DNA of 58,764 bases from Deltaproteobacteria bacterium. GTDB taxonomy: Bacteria; Myxococcota; UBA727; VGSZ01. The stretch spans positions 1 through 58,764 of the forward strand of contig JADZDP010000149.1 in assembly GCA_020850995.1 (NCBI GenBank). The letters are read 5' to 3'. How positions within the stretch are numbered: the stretch's first letter is position 1; every line of letters starts with the position of its first letter. The notes beneath the pieces are model-generated. The model was not told the origin of the DNA, made no database searches, and saw nothing but the letters and a program-made list of their open reading frames with translations. Below are positions 1-10,000 of this stretch, in pieces. The position numbers and the translations under genes were made by a program.

Positions 1-137
1 ATCGATGAGAAGGAAGGCGGCAGAGACTGCGTTTCGGGCGTCCATCCCCCGGCAAGATCACAGTTGGCACGAAAGCGCGATCGAGTCTGCCGGCGAGCCC
101 CTCCACGACGGATCTGCGATCGCCCTACCGGCCTCCC

Positions 138-863
138 CTACCCCCGCAAATACACATCAAACCTCGTCGATCTCCCCACCTGCGAGAAGCTCGGCGCCCC
201 CCCGAGCACCGCCGCGTGGCGCGCGCGCTTCACCACCACGCGCATGCGCGCGCAGGCCTGCGCCGCCAGGAGCAGCGCCGGTGCGTCGAGGTCGGCGCCC
301 ACGGCCAGGCGCAGGACGCGCATGCCCTTCGGCGCCACGCTGGCGCGCTCGTCGTCGTACATGGGGTCCACCAGCACGGCGTCGGGGGCGTGGTCGGTGC
401 CCGCCCACGATCGCAAGAGCGCGATGGCGTCGCCCTGCAGCAGCGTGAGCCCAGGGACGCCCCCGGCGCGCGCCACCGCATCCTGCTGCAGCGCGTGCAC
501 CACGGGCGAGCGCTCGATGGCAAGCACAGAGAGCCCCGCGTGCACCAGCGCCATGCTGTCGACGAGCAAGCCCGCGGTGGCGTCGACCACGCTGCGCGTC
601 CCCTTGTGCAGGCCGAGCGCGCGGCACAGCGGATCGCGCGTGGACGCGCCGTGCTCCTTTCGCCAGCCCACCTTGCCGCGCACCAGCTCGATGCACACCG
701 GGCCCGGCGCGCCCGCGCCCGTCTCTTGCAGCGCCAGGCCGCGCGCCGTGCTCACGAGCAAGAGCGGCGCGTCCTCGGGCGCGGCAAGCACCGGGAGGCC
801 GAGCGACGCGCCCACCGCGCGCGCGCCGTCGTCGGTGGCGAGCACGCCGATCGCGGCGCTCAT
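138..863 (-). CDS. rsmJ: 16S rRNA (guanine-1516-N2)-methyltransferase RsmJ
   Basis: SAM-dependent methyltransferase of 241 residues, close to the ~250 usual for RsmJ, which methylates G1516 of 16S rRNA in the cytoplasm. Visible hallmarks are the SAM-binding DATAG at residues 94-98, followed by the ERSPVV segment at 117-122 that carries the acidic SAM ligand, and the catalytic-type DPMY at 166-169. The segment before DATAG (EGK-like RGKVGWR, then GLHKG) also follows the RsmJ pattern. The start is the ATG at 861-863, three bases after the stop of the SDR gene upstream, so the two are probably co-transcribed. The family call is firm; activity is inferred from it. Confidence 0.88.
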   Translation of the reverse strand: MSAAIGVLATDDGARAVGASLGLPVLAAPEDAPLLLVSTARGLALQETGAGAPGPVCIELVRGKVGWRKEHGASTRDPLCRALGLHKGTRSVVDATAGLLVDSMALVHAGLSVLAIERSPVVHALQQDAVARAGGVPGLTLLQGDAIALLRSWAGTDHAPDAVLVDPMYDDERASVAPKGMRVLRLAVGADLDAPALLLAAQACARMRVVVKRARHAAVLGGAPSFSQVGRSTRFDVYLRG

Positions 864-866
864 GGC

Positions 867-1730
867 TCAGGCTGCGCCGGGCGGGTCGACGTAGAGGTCG
901 GTCATGGGCTGCACGCCCGGGGCCGACAGGTACTTATCGAGGTCGGTGACGCCGCGCGCGCGCAGGAGATCGTCGTCGATGAGGGCCTGCCCCGTGAGCG
1001 CGAGGCGCTCGGTGGTGACGATCTCGTAGGCCGCGTCTGCCATGATCTCGGGCGTGCGGCTCGCCTTCATGCCCTCGTCACCCATGAGCATGTCGACGGC
1101 GGCGGTGGCGATGAGCGTGCGCGGCCACAGCGCGTTGACGGCGATGCCGTCGTCGCGCAGCTCCTCGGCGAAGCCTTGGGTCAAGAGCGTCATGCCGTAC
1201 TTGGTGAGGGAGTAGGCCGTGTGACCCTTGAGCCACTTGGGATCGAAGCGGCCGTCCCGCGCCGCCACCGGCGGCGACAGGCTCAGGATGTGCGGTGAGC
1301 GCCCGGCCTTGGCGCTCGCCTGCAAGAGCGGCAGGCAGAGCTTGGCGGTGAGGAACACGGCGCGCGCGTTGATGCCGAGCATCAGGTCGAAGCGCTTGAG
1401 CGGCGTGTCGTGCAGCGCGCTCAAGGAGATGGCGCCGGCGTTGTTGACGACGATGTCGATGGCGCCGAAGGCCTTGGTGGCCTCGTCGACCGCCCGCTGC
1501 ACGTCGCCCTCTTCGCGCACGTCGCAGCCCACCACCAGGGGCGTGCCGCCGGCGGCCCTCACCTCGTCGGCCACGGTGTGCAAGGTGCCCGCCAGCTTCG
1601 GGTGCGGCACGGTGCTCTTCGAGGCCAGCACCAGGTTGGCGCCGTCCCGCGCGAAGCGGATGGCCATGGCGCGGCCGATGCCGCGCGAAGCGCCGGTGAT
1701 GAGCGCGGTCTTTCCCTTGAGCAAGCTCAT
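867..1730 (-). CDS. HSDL2-like short-chain dehydrogenase/reductase
   Basis: NAD(P)-dependent oxidoreductase of the SDR superfamily, 287 residues. The cofactor motif TGASRGIG lies at 12-19, the NNAG strand motif at 96-99, the catalytic Ser near 150-152 (ILSLSPP) and the YSLTK catalytic pair at Y173/K177. The runs PHPKLAGT, NNAGAISL, ILSLSPP and VNALWPRT resemble the SDR domain of eukaryotic HSDL2 and its bacterial homologues, but the sterol-carrier (SCP2) domain of HSDL2 is absent. The substrate is unknown; HSDL2-type proteins are linked to lipid metabolism. The start is the ATG at 1728-1730, where homology begins. It is the first gene of a likely pair with rsmJ and diverges from the PLP enzyme at 1800 across a 69-bp gap. 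Confidence 0.85.
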   Translation of the reverse strand: MSLLKGKTALITGASRGIGRAMAIRFARDGANLVLASKSTVPHPKLAGTLHTVADEVRAAGGTPLVVGCDVREEGDVQRAVDEATKAFGAIDIVVNNAGAISLSALHDTPLKRFDLMLGINARAVFLTAKLCLPLLQASAKAGRSPHILSLSPPVAARDGRFDPKWLKGHTAYSLTKYGMTLLTQGFAEELRDDGIAVNALWPRTLIATAAVDMLMGDEGMKASRTPEIMADAAYEIVTTERLALTGQALIDDDLLRARGVTDLDKYLSAPGVQPMTDLYVDPPGAA

Positions 1731-1799
1731 GGCGCCTGCTTTTGGGGATTGCGGCGTCGACGTCAACGGGCCAAGCCCGCGCCACGCTGGAGGTTCCCC

Positions 1800-2957
1800 A
1801 TGAAGGTCGATGCCAACGCCGGGTTCGGGACGCGCGCCATCCACGCCGGGCAAATGCCGGATCCCACCACCGGCGCCATCATGACGCCCATCTACCAGAC
1901 GTCGACCTACGTGCAGGAGGGCCCCGGCGAGCACAAGGGCTACGTCTACGCGCGCGGGCACAACCTGACGCGCCACGCGCTCGAGCAGAACCTCGCCTCC
2001 CTCGAGGGCGCCAAGCACGGCCTGTGCTTCTCGTCGGGCTGCGGCGCCGCCACCACCATCGCGCTCTGCCTCAAGGCCGGCGACCACATCATCGCCTGCG
2101 ACGACATCTACGGCGGCACCTTCCGCCTCTTCGACAAGGTGTTTCGGAACTTCGGCATGACCTTCAGCTACGTCGACATGACGAAGCCGGGCGCGCTCGA
2201 GGCCGCCTTCACCGACAAGACCGCGCTCCTGTGGTTGGAGACGCCCACCAACCCCATGCTCAAGGTCATCGACATCGCAGCCGTGGCCGCCTTGGCCAAG
2301 GCGCGCGGCGTGCCGGTGTGCGTCGACAACACCTTCGCCACGCCCTACCTGCAGCAACCGCTGGCGCTCGGCGCCACCTTGGTGCTGCACTCGTCCACCA
2401 AGTACCTGGGCGGCCACAGCGACGTCATCGGCGGCTGCGTGCTCACGAACGACGATGGCTGGCACCAGCGCCTCAAGTTCATGCAGAACTCGGCGGGCGC
2501 CACGCCGGGGCCCATGGACTGCTACCTGGTGATGCGCTCCACCAAGACGCTGCACGTGCGCATGGATCGTCATGTGGAGAACGCGCGCGCCATCGCGGCA
2601 TTGTTGGCGGCGCACCCGCAGGTGGAGAAGGTTTACTATCCGGGCCTCGACAACCACCCGCACCATGAGGTGGCGAAGCGCCAGATGAAGGCCCCGGGCG
2701 CCATGATCTCGTTCGTGGTCAAGGGCGGGCTCGACAAGGCTCGCAGGTTGCTCAAGACCACGCGCATCTTTGCCTGCGCCGAGAGCCTGGGCGGCGTCGA
2801 GAGCCTCATCGAGCACCCGGCCATCATGACCCACGCGTCGGTGCCACCAGAGACGCGCCGCGCGCTCGGCATCGACGATGGCTTCCTGCGCATCTCCGTG
2901 GGCATCGAAGACATCAACGACCTCAAGGCCGACCTGTTGCACGCTCTGGAAGCCTGA
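1800..2957 (+). CDS. Trans-sulfuration PLP enzyme (cystathionine gamma-lyase/synthase family)
   Basis: Cytoplasmic Cys/Met-metabolism PLP-dependent enzyme of 385 residues, the usual size. The PLP lysine is K201 in HSSTKYLGGHSD. Other family marks are YARGHNLTR at 50-58, the substrate-loop region DDIYGGTFR at 101-109 and ETPTNP at 147-152. The distribution of residues (QNSAGATPGPMDCYL, KTLHVRM, ESLGGVESL) is closest to cystathionine gamma-lyase, but lyase, gamma-synthase and methionine gamma-lyase cannot be separated by eye. The start at ATG 1800 is set by a GGAGG Shine-Dalgarno a few bases upstream. No other methionine or cysteine gene is adjacent, so context does not settle the reaction. Confidence 0.87.
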   Translation: MKVDANAGFGTRAIHAGQMPDPTTGAIMTPIYQTSTYVQEGPGEHKGYVYARGHNLTRHALEQNLASLEGAKHGLCFSSGCGAATTIALCLKAGDHIIACDDIYGGTFRLFDKVFRNFGMTFSYVDMTKPGALEAAFTDKTALLWLETPTNPMLKVIDIAAVAALAKARGVPVCVDNTFATPYLQQPLALGATLVLHSSTKYLGGHSDVIGGCVLTNDDGWHQRLKFMQNSAGATPGPMDCYLVMRSTKTLHVRMDRHVENARAIAALLAAHPQVEKVYYPGLDNHPHHEVAKRQMKAPGAMISFVVKGGLDKARRLLKTTRIFACAESLGGVESLIEHPAIMTHASVPPETRRALGIDDGFLRISVGIEDINDLKADLLHALEA

Positions 2958-3049
2958 TCGCGCGGCTATTTTCTATCGACTCCACCCTTGCCTGCTGCCC
3001 TTTCATCCGTTATCGAGGATGGGCTCGAAGCACGGGAAGGGTTGACACC

Positions 3050-3436
3050 ATGGCCAGCAAGAAGAGCGCCGCCAAGCGCAGCATCGTTTCGTTCAAGGAT
3101 GTGCAGATCGCCTATCTGCTCGATGGCATCTCGGGGGTCGAGAAGATCGTCGCCGGCCGCAAGTCCGCCGGCGCCATCATTCGCAAGGCGCTGCGCGAGC
3201 TCAAGCAACAAGGCCGCAGCGTCGACGCGCTCGAGACCTACGTGGGCGAGAAATTCGGCAGCGGCGGCCGTGGCCGCTCCATGCCCAACGTGGGAGAGGA
3301 GCGGAAGTACCGCGCGCAACAGATCAAGACCGGCGGCGCCTTCCTGCGCCTGCCGCTCACCCCGCTCGGCGTGAAGAAGGGCGGCTCGGTGCGCGTGCGC
3401 TTCGAGTCCGACCGCATCGTCGTCGTCAAGGCGTGA
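3050..3436 (+). CDS. Hypothetical basic protein, 128 aa
   Basis: I do not recognise a family. The first dozen residues are Lys/Ala/Ser-rich (MASKKSAAKRS). A central helical-looking segment (about 15-65) ends in LKQQGRSVDALETYVGEK, and the last 30 residues (RLPLTPLGVKKGGSVRVRF, then DRIVVVKA) are strand-rich and vaguely like an AbrB-type beta module, which is only an impression. The start at ATG 3050 has a GAAGGG Shine-Dalgarno about 9 bases upstream. Its last 11 bases overlap the 3' end of the convergent RecA-like gene. It could bind nucleic acid given its charge, but nothing proves this. Confidence 0.7.
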   Translation: MASKKSAAKRSIVSFKDVQIAYLLDGISGVEKIVAGRKSAGAIIRKALRELKQQGRSVDALETYVGEKFGSGGRGRSMPNVGEERKYRAQQIKTGGAFLRLPLTPLGVKKGGSVRVRFESDRIVVVKA

Positions 3437-4181
3437 TGCCGACGGTGCCCCCCTCGGGGCCGTGGCGGTTCTTGACGATGCGCAGCGCGCAACCCGCGGG
3501 CGAACGCGTCAGCTCCAGGCGCAGCGCCGCATAGAAGCGCAGCGCGCTGCCGCCTGCGGTCACGAGCTCTGGTACGTCGCCGTCGAGGGCCAGGCGCGTC
3601 TGGTTGACGAACAGGCCCGTGGCCCCGCTGTGCAGCGACGCGTGCACCAGGCGCCGCAGCCCGAGGCTCAGCATGCGCGCCTGCAGGCCGGGCGCGGCCT
3701 CGCCGAGAGGTGCGGCCAGCTCAGCCTTCGGCAAGAGCGCGGCCACCGAGTCGACGACCACCAACGCGCAGCTCCGCGATCGCACCAGCGCCTCGGCGAT
3801 CTGCAACGCCTGCTCGCCGGTGGTGGGCCGCGCCACCACCAGGCGCCCAAGCTCGACCCCGGCGGCGGCCGCGCGCGCGGGCTCGAGGGCGCCGTCGACG
3901 TCGAGCCAGGCCACAGCCCCGTGCGCTTGCGCGGCCGCCGCCACGCGCAGGGCCAGCGTGGTCTTGCCGCTGCCCGGGCCGCCGAACAGCTCCACCAGGC
4001 GCCCGCGCGGCAGCCCGCCGTCGAGGAGCGCGTCGAGCGCGCCCTCCCCGGTGGGCATGCGCAAGAGCGGCAGCGGCGCGCCGTCGTCACCGAGGACGGC
4101 GCAGGTGGCGGCGCGCAGCCACCCCTCGAGCCGAGCGCCCACGCGCGCGCGCGCCGTCCCAGCCAGAGTTCGAGCCTGCAT
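3426..4181 (-). CDS. Short RecA-family ATPase (RecA paralog)
   Basis: A 251-residue RecA-core protein, well short of bona fide RecA (~350). Walker A GGPGSGKTT sits at 67-75, Walker B-like LVVVDSVAAL at 140-149, followed by PKAEL and a FVNQTR segment at 191-196 that matches the FINQIR of RecA just before loop L2. GGSALRFYA then matches RecA GGNALKFYA. The RecA C-terminal DNA-gating domain is missing. Such short paralogs occur in mutasome operons (ImuA) and as lone copies; no ImuB or DnaE2 is adjacent here. The start at ATG 4179-4181 has a GGAGG about 7 bases upstream. Roles in recombination or SOS mutagenesis are possible but inferred. Confidence 0.82.
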   Translation of the reverse strand: MQARTLAGTARARVGARLEGWLRAATCAVLGDDGAPLPLLRMPTGEGALDALLDGGLPRGRLVELFGGPGSGKTTLALRVAAAAQAHGAVAWLDVDGALEPARAAAAGVELGRLVVARPTTGEQALQIAEALVRSRSCALVVVDSVAALLPKAELAAPLGEAAPGLQARMLSLGLRRLVHASLHSGATGLFVNQTRLALDGDVPELVTAGGSALRFYAALRLELTRSPAGCALRIVKNRHGPEGGTVGITP

Positions 4182-4289
4182 CGACGACCTCCAGCCATCC
4201 CCTTCGCACGTGCCGTGCCACGCCGCGGAGAAACGCAGCCGCGCCGGTATCTGTTGCCGCCCGCGCTCGTTCCACCTACGCGGAGGGCG

Positions 4290-4721
4290 ATGCTGGTGGA
4301 ACGCCCCGATCCCGATCGCGACTGCGATCGTCCCCTCGACGACGACGAGCGCCTCCTGGTGCGTGGGCTGCTGCACGACAGCCACGGCGGCACCTTCGAC
4401 GTCGACGGGCGCGAGGGCGAGAACGCCGCGCTGGTGGCCGCCGTCATCGGGCCCGAGCACGCGGCCCACGAGGTGCAGGTGTTCGTGCGCGGCGCCGGCG
4501 CCAAAGAGGCGGCGCTCGACTATCTCGACGGCCTGCTGGGCGAGATCATCGGCAAAGAGCACGATCCGGCGCACGGCTACCACCTGCCCCTCGACTGGAC
4601 GCCGCGCGACTACGAGGAGCACGTGGTGTGGGTGAAGGGCGAGGTGCGCGACTACAAGGCGGAAGAGGCGGCGGCCAAGCTCTTGGGCGAGGCGCCGCCG
4701 CCGCGCGCGACGCGGGGCTGA
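4290..4721 (+). CDS. Hypothetical acidic protein, 143 aa
   Basis: Unrecognised. It is rich in Asp/Glu, opens with a charged stretch (RPDPDRDCDRPLDDDER) and has a central mixed alpha/beta-looking region (AHEVQVFVRGAGAKEAALDYL) and a Trp-containing C-terminal third (DYEEHVVWVKGEVRDY). There is no signal peptide or membrane segment, so it is probably cytoplasmic. The start at ATG 4290 follows a GGAGGG Shine-Dalgarno at 4282-4287, which excludes longer reading of the frame. It diverges from the RecA-like gene across 108 bp and converges on the outer-membrane protein gene with only 4 bp between stops. Confidence 0.68.
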   Translation: MLVERPDPDRDCDRPLDDDERLLVRGLLHDSHGGTFDVDGREGENAALVAAVIGPEHAAHEVQVFVRGAGAKEAALDYLDGLLGEIIGKEHDPAHGYHLPLDWTPRDYEEHVVWVKGEVRDYKAEEAAAKLLGEAPPPRATRG

Positions 4722-4725
4722 CCGC

Positions 4726-7032
4726 TCAAAACGCGCTGCCGATGCCCAAGAAGAAGCTGATGGGCTGATCGCCCGCCCGCGCCGTCAAGGGCACGCTCCA
4801 CTCGAAGCGGAAGGGCAAGACCGGCGTCTCGATGAGCACGCCGAAGCCCGTGGAGGCGAAGAGCCCGAAGGGCAAGGTGGCGCCGCGGTCGATGGCGGCG
4901 CCGGAGAAGACCTGCGCGAGCTCGCCTTCCGAGAAGGCGTTGCCGCTATCCAAGAACACGAAGCCACGGAAGGGCGTGTCGGGCCAGAGCGGGAACTCGA
5001 GCTCGAGGTTTTGCACCAGGCGCACCACGCCGCCGACCTCGAGGTCGACGCTGCCGCCGTCGGTGGTGGACAAGGTTGCCACGGGCGAGAGCGAGAGCAC
5101 CGGGAAGCCACGCACGCTGCCGAGGCCGCCCAAGAAATAGCGATCGGTGACCGGCACCTCGCCGCCGTGGGGGTTCACTACGCCGCCCACCTCGGTGTTC
5201 GACTTGAGCGTGATGCCCCACAAGGGCGTCCAGTAGAGCTTGAGCGAGGCGCCGCCGTCGAGGAAGCCCAAGCCCGAGAGCGTGAACGGCCCCGCGTAGG
5301 CGCCGCTCAGGTCGGCGTAGATGCCGTTTCTCGGCAAGAGCAGCGAGTCGCGCTTGTCGAAGGCCACGCTGGCGCGCACCACGTTGCGAAACACGCCGGC
5401 CGGCAACAAGCCAAGCTCGGTGGGGCCGTCGAGCTCCAGCGCGGGCCCCGGGAAGCCGTCGTTCTTCTCGTCGTAGAGCACCACGCCGCCGTACTCCACG
5501 CCGAGCCCGCCACCGACCACGAAGCCGAGGCCCAGGGGCACCGTGGTGCGCACGCCGGCGCCCGCCTCCGAGCGGGTGCGGAAGGCGCGATAGCTCACCT
5601 CGCGGCGGTGCGCCTCGCCGCTCAGGGTCACGCGCGAGTCGAGGAAGCGCGGATCGCTCAAGGTGAAGTCGAAGGTCTGCTTCTTGCCCGACAGACGCGC
5701 GAACGCCGACGTGAACAGCCCCGTGCCGAGCACGTTTCGGTCGGCCAAGACGCCCACGATGATCAGGCCTTCGCCGCCGGCGCTGGTGTCGAAGGCGGGC
5801 GCCACCGAGAAGAGCCAGGTCTGCTGCTCGGTGACGGCCACCTCCACGTCGACCACGTTGGGATCGTCGGTGGGTACGGCGCGCGCTTGCACGGCCGAGA
5901 AGAAGCCGGTGCCCATGAGCTGACGCTCGGTGGTCTTGAGCGCGGCGTGGTCGTAGGGCGCGTTCGCAACCACCTCGACGTCACGACGGATGACGCGTTC
6001 GGCGGTGCCCTTGTTGCCCGAGACGAGCACGGCGCGCACTGTGGGTTTGGGGCCGCGCACGAACTTGAGCGTCAACTGCACCGCGCGGTGCGCCGGGTTC
6101 CCCGAGGGCGGTGGCGCCACCGCCACCGCCTGCTCGAAGCGCGCGAAGGGGTGGCCGAGCACGCGCAGGGGCTCGAGCAGCGCGTCGGCCTGCTGCTGGA
6201 TGGACACCAGGTCGCACACCTCGCCGTCCTTGACCGCGATCTTGGCGCGCAGCGCCGCCAGGTCGGCGTCGTCGGGCGCCTCGCCCACCAGGTCGATGCC
6301 CGCCAGCTCATAGACCGGCCCCTCGATGACCTGCAGCGTCACTGCGATGCCGTCGAGCGAGGGCCATGCCTGCACGCGCGTGTCGAGCACGCGCGCTTCG
6401 AGGTAGCCGCGCTTGTAATAGTTGGCCACCAGGCGCTGCCCGTCTTGATCGAGGTAGGGGCGATGAAAGAAGCCGGCGCGCGTGACGGCGCCGAGCGGCT
6501 CCGGTGGGCGCGAGAAGAAGCCCTCGCGCAGCGCGGCCTCGGGGACGTCGACGTTGCCCACCACGGACACGCTCTTGAGCTCGGCGCGCGCGCCCGCCTC
6601 GATGGCGAAGACGGCGCGCACCGCCGCCGGCGAGAGCGTGGGCTCCACGCGCACCGCCACCGTGGCCGCGAGGAAGCCGCGATCGACGAAGCGCGCACGC
6701 ATGCGCTCGGCGTCACCGTCGAGGGTGGCGCGATCGAGGGGGCCGGGTACCGGGTGCGTGAGGAAGCTGCGCAGCGTCTCTTCCTTGAAGTAGGCGCGGT
6801 TCTCGAACGCCACCTCGGCGAGCACGGGCGTCACGGGCGGCGGAGGCTCGGCCTGCGTCGGCGCCGGGATGGGCGCGCTCATGGGTGGCGCGTCGGGCGC
6901 CGCCGCCGCCGGCTGCTCGGGCGCGGCCTCCGCCGGCGGACCGCCGCCGGGGGCGTCGGGCGGCAGCTCCCCCTCTTGCGCGGCGACGCGCGCGGCGAGC
7001 ACGAGCAGCAACGGCACGAGAGCAGCGCACAT
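4726..7032 (-). CDS. BamA/TamA-family outer-membrane protein with POTRA domains
   Basis: Predicted 768-residue Omp85-superfamily protein that would insert or export beta-barrel proteins at the outer membrane. A signal peptide covers about residues 1-20, followed by a Pro/Ala-rich linker to about 70. Four POTRA-like repeats can be outlined between about 70 and 430, with boundaries at segments such as LKSVSVVGN, YELAGIDLVGE and VRAVLVSGN. The rest is barrel-like, contains GSVRGF (the VRGF/Y motif of loop L6) and ends in Phe, as barrel substrates do. TamA, BamA and a lineage-specific paralog cannot be separated; no tamB or bam gene is adjacent. A TTG two codons upstream is possible, but the ATG at 7030-7032 is preferred. 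Confidence 0.85.
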   Translation of the reverse strand: MCAALVPLLLVLAARVAAQEGELPPDAPGGGPPAEAAPEQPAAAAPDAPPMSAPIPAPTQAEPPPPVTPVLAEVAFENRAYFKEETLRSFLTHPVPGPLDRATLDGDAERMRARFVDRGFLAATVAVRVEPTLSPAAVRAVFAIEAGARAELKSVSVVGNVDVPEAALREGFFSRPPEPLGAVTRAGFFHRPYLDQDGQRLVANYYKRGYLEARVLDTRVQAWPSLDGIAVTLQVIEGPVYELAGIDLVGEAPDDADLAALRAKIAVKDGEVCDLVSIQQQADALLEPLRVLGHPFARFEQAVAVAPPPSGNPAHRAVQLTLKFVRGPKPTVRAVLVSGNKGTAERVIRRDVEVVANAPYDHAALKTTERQLMGTGFFSAVQARAVPTDDPNVVDVEVAVTEQQTWLFSVAPAFDTSAGGEGLIIVGVLADRNVLGTGLFTSAFARLSGKKQTFDFTLSDPRFLDSRVTLSGEAHRREVSYRAFRTRSEAGAGVRTTVPLGLGFVVGGGLGVEYGGVVLYDEKNDGFPGPALELDGPTELGLLPAGVFRNVVRASVAFDKRDSLLLPRNGIYADLSGAYAGPFTLSGLGFLDGGASLKLYWTPLWGITLKSNTEVGGVVNPHGGEVPVTDRYFLGGLGSVRGFPVLSLSPVATLSTTDGGSVDLEVGGVVRLVQNLELEFPLWPDTPFRGFVFLDSGNAFSEGELAQVFSGAAIDRGATLPFGLFASTGFGVLIETPVLPFRFEWSVPLTARAGDQPISFFLGIGSAF

Positions 7033-7082
7033 GGACAACGCGCGTTAGCACGGCGGACCGCCGTGCGGCTATCGTGCGCGCC

Positions 7083-10000
7083 ATGCTCGCCCTGCTCCCC
7101 CTTGTCGCCCTCGCCACCCCCGTCGTCGGCCACGACGCTGTCATCACCCTCGACGTCCCCGCGCAGCGCCTCGCGGTCACCGACAAGCTCACGCTGCCGG
7201 CGGCCGCCAGTTCCGTCCAGATCGTGCTGCATGCCGGGCTCGCGCCCGCGCTGGTGGGTGCCAGCGCCGCGGGCAGCATCGCACCCGTCGGCACGCTCGA
7301 GGCCGCCGTGCCCGCCGAGCGCTGGCGCATCACCTTGCCGGCGCCAAGCCGCGTGGTGGAGCTGTCCTACGGCGGCGTCATCGCCCATGCGCCCACGCAG
7401 GTGGCCACCGAGTACCAGCGCTCCTTCCAAGAGACCCCCGGCGTCATCGCCAAGGAGGGCGTGTACCTGTCCATCGGCGCGCTCTGGCTGCCGCGCCTGT
7501 TCGCCGACGGCAAGCCCGCGGGCGAGCTCGTCACCACCAAGCTGCGCGTGACGGGCCTGCCGAGCGGCTGGCGCGCGCTCGCCGAGGGCGAGGCCACGGG
7601 CGAGACCACCTGGACCTCGGTGACGCCGTGCGACGGTGCGCACCTGATCGCAGGGCCCTTCGTGGAGACCAAGGAGCGCATCGCGGGCACCGACGTGCTC
7701 GTGTGGCTGCGCGCCGCCGACGCCGCGCTGGCGCAGCGCTACCTCGACGTCACCGGCCAGTACCTCAAGATGTACGGCGGGCTCATCGGCCCCTACCCCT
7801 ATCCCAAGCTCGCCGTCGTCGAGAACTTCTGGGAGACCGGCTACGGCATGGCCAGCTTCACGCTGCTTGGGCCGCAGGTGATCCGCTTCCCCTTCATCCT
7901 GCACACCAGCTACCCGCACGAGATCCTGCACAACTGGTGGGGCAACGGCGTGTTCGTCGCCGAAGAGGGCGGCAACTGGAGCGAGGGGCTCACGGCCTAC
8001 CTCGCCGATCACTTGAACGCCGAGCAGCAGGGGCGCGCCGCCGACTACCGACGCACCACGCTGCAGAAATACCAGGACTACGTGGGCGCAGCCGGCGACT
8101 TCCCACTGCAGGAATTCACCGGCCGCTTCTCGTCGGCGTCGGAGGCGGTGGGCTACGGCAAGTGGCTCATGGTGGTGCACATGCTGCGCGTCAAGCTCGG
8201 CGAGCGCGGCTTCTCCGACGGGCTCAAGACCTTGTGGGCTGAGCACCGCTTCGACAAGGCCTCGTTCGCCGACGTACGCGCCGCATTTCAGGCGCAGACC
8301 AAGGAGGAGCTCGGGCCCTTCTTCGACGCCTGGGTGGGCCGCGCCGGCGCGCCGCGCGTGCGCTTGCGCGAGGTGGCGGAGCAGCGCGCCAACGACGGCG
8401 CGCGCACGCTCAAGATTACGCTCGAGCAGACGCAGGCAGCACCGCCCTTCCCCCTCGAGGTGCCCATCGTGGTCACCACCGTCGACGGCAAAGGCGTCAA
8501 GAGCGCGGTGCCGCTGGCCGGACGCACCGGCACCGTGGAGCTGAAGCTCGGCGCCGCCGCCGCGCGCGTCGACGTCGATCCCTTCGTCGACACCTTCCGC
8601 GCGCTCTTGCCCGGCGAGACCGCGCCTTCGCTGTCGCGAGCCCTCGGCGCGTCGTCGATGACCTTCGTCGTGCCCACCCTCGCAAGCGCCGAGGAGCGCG
8701 CGGCGTGGAAGGGCTTCATGCTCGCCATCTGCGGCAAGCAGGCGGCATGCAAGCTCGTCGACGACAAGGACGTGGGCGCGCTGCCCATGACGGGCGCCAC
8801 CTGGATCCTCGGCTACGGCAACCGCCTGCGCGGCGCCGCCGTGGTCTCGGCCGAGCGCTTCGGCGCCCACCTGAGCGACGTGGGCTTCCTCTCGCCCGGG
8901 CCCTACACGCCCGAGCGCCTCAAGGCCGAGCGCACCGACCCTGGCAAGACCAGCATGGCCCTCGCCTTGGCGCACCCGGTCAACGAGCAGCTCGGCGTCA
9001 CCTTCGTGGCCGCGCACGACGCGCGCGCGGTGGCGCTCCTGGGCAAGAAGCTGCCGCACTACGGCAAGTACGGCTGGCTCACCTTCGCCGGCGACGTCGC
9101 CAAGGGCGAGCTTGAGAACAACGGCAAGGGCCAGTGGGAGCCCGATCGCTCCCCGTTGACGTCCTTCCTCGGGCCCGCGCGCCCGAAGCTCGCGCTCACG
9201 AGCGGGCCGCCCCTGGTGAAGCTGCCGCCGCCCATCGAAGGCGCGCGCATGGTGGCGCTGGTGCGCGCCCTCGGCGACAGCAAGCTCGGGGGGCGTACCC
9301 CCGGCAGCGAGGCCTACGAGAGCGCCATGGCGATGGTGGAGCGCGAGCTCTCGACGCTGGGCCTCTCGCCCGGCGGTGAGGGCGGGAGCTTCCGCGCCTG
9401 CCTGGCGCCGCGCTCGTGCAACCTCATCGCGCTCCTGCCCGGCACCGATCGCGCGCTCTCCGAGGTAGTGCTCGGCGCGCACCTCGACGGGCTCGGAAGC
9501 GTCAAGGGCAAGGTGCACCCTGGCGCCGACGACAACGCCTCGGGTGTGGCCGTGCTTCTCGAGACCGCGCGGGCGCTCAAGAAGGCCGGGCCAGGCCTGC
9601 GCGCGGTGCGGCTCATCGTGTTCACCGGCGAGGAGAGCGGCCTTTTGGGTTCGCGCGCCTGGGTGCGTGCGCAAGGCGAGCTGCGCACCAAGGTGTTCGC
9701 CATGGTCAACCTCGACACCGTGGGCAGGAAGGGCGAGCGGCCGCTCTTGGTGCTCGATGGCCAGAGCGCGTCGGAGTGGGTGCACGTGGCGCGCGGCGTG
9801 GGCTTCACCACCGGCATCAAGGTGGAGCTCGCACGCGAGGGCGGCGGCGCCTCCGATCAGCAGGCCTTCCTCGAGGCCGGCGTGCCTGCGGTGCAGCTCT
9901 TCGCCGGAACGCACCCCGACTACCACCGCGCCGGCGACACCGCCGACAAGGTGGAGGAGCCTTCGCTCGTCGACGCCGCGGTGGTGGCGCGCGAGATGGT

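Noticed and set aside
867..2942. A long N-terminal extension of the SDR
   Set aside because: It would run antisense through the whole PLP enzyme gene; SDR homology begins at the ATG at 1728-1730.
5011..7551. An 846-residue plus-strand frame opposite the outer-membrane protein gene
   Set aside because: Shadow frame; the minus strand gives POTRA and barrel features.
6879..9926. A 1015-residue minus-strand frame opposite the peptidase fusion
   Set aside because: His/Arg/Gly-rich composition with no domain; the plus strand has two intact peptidase motifs.
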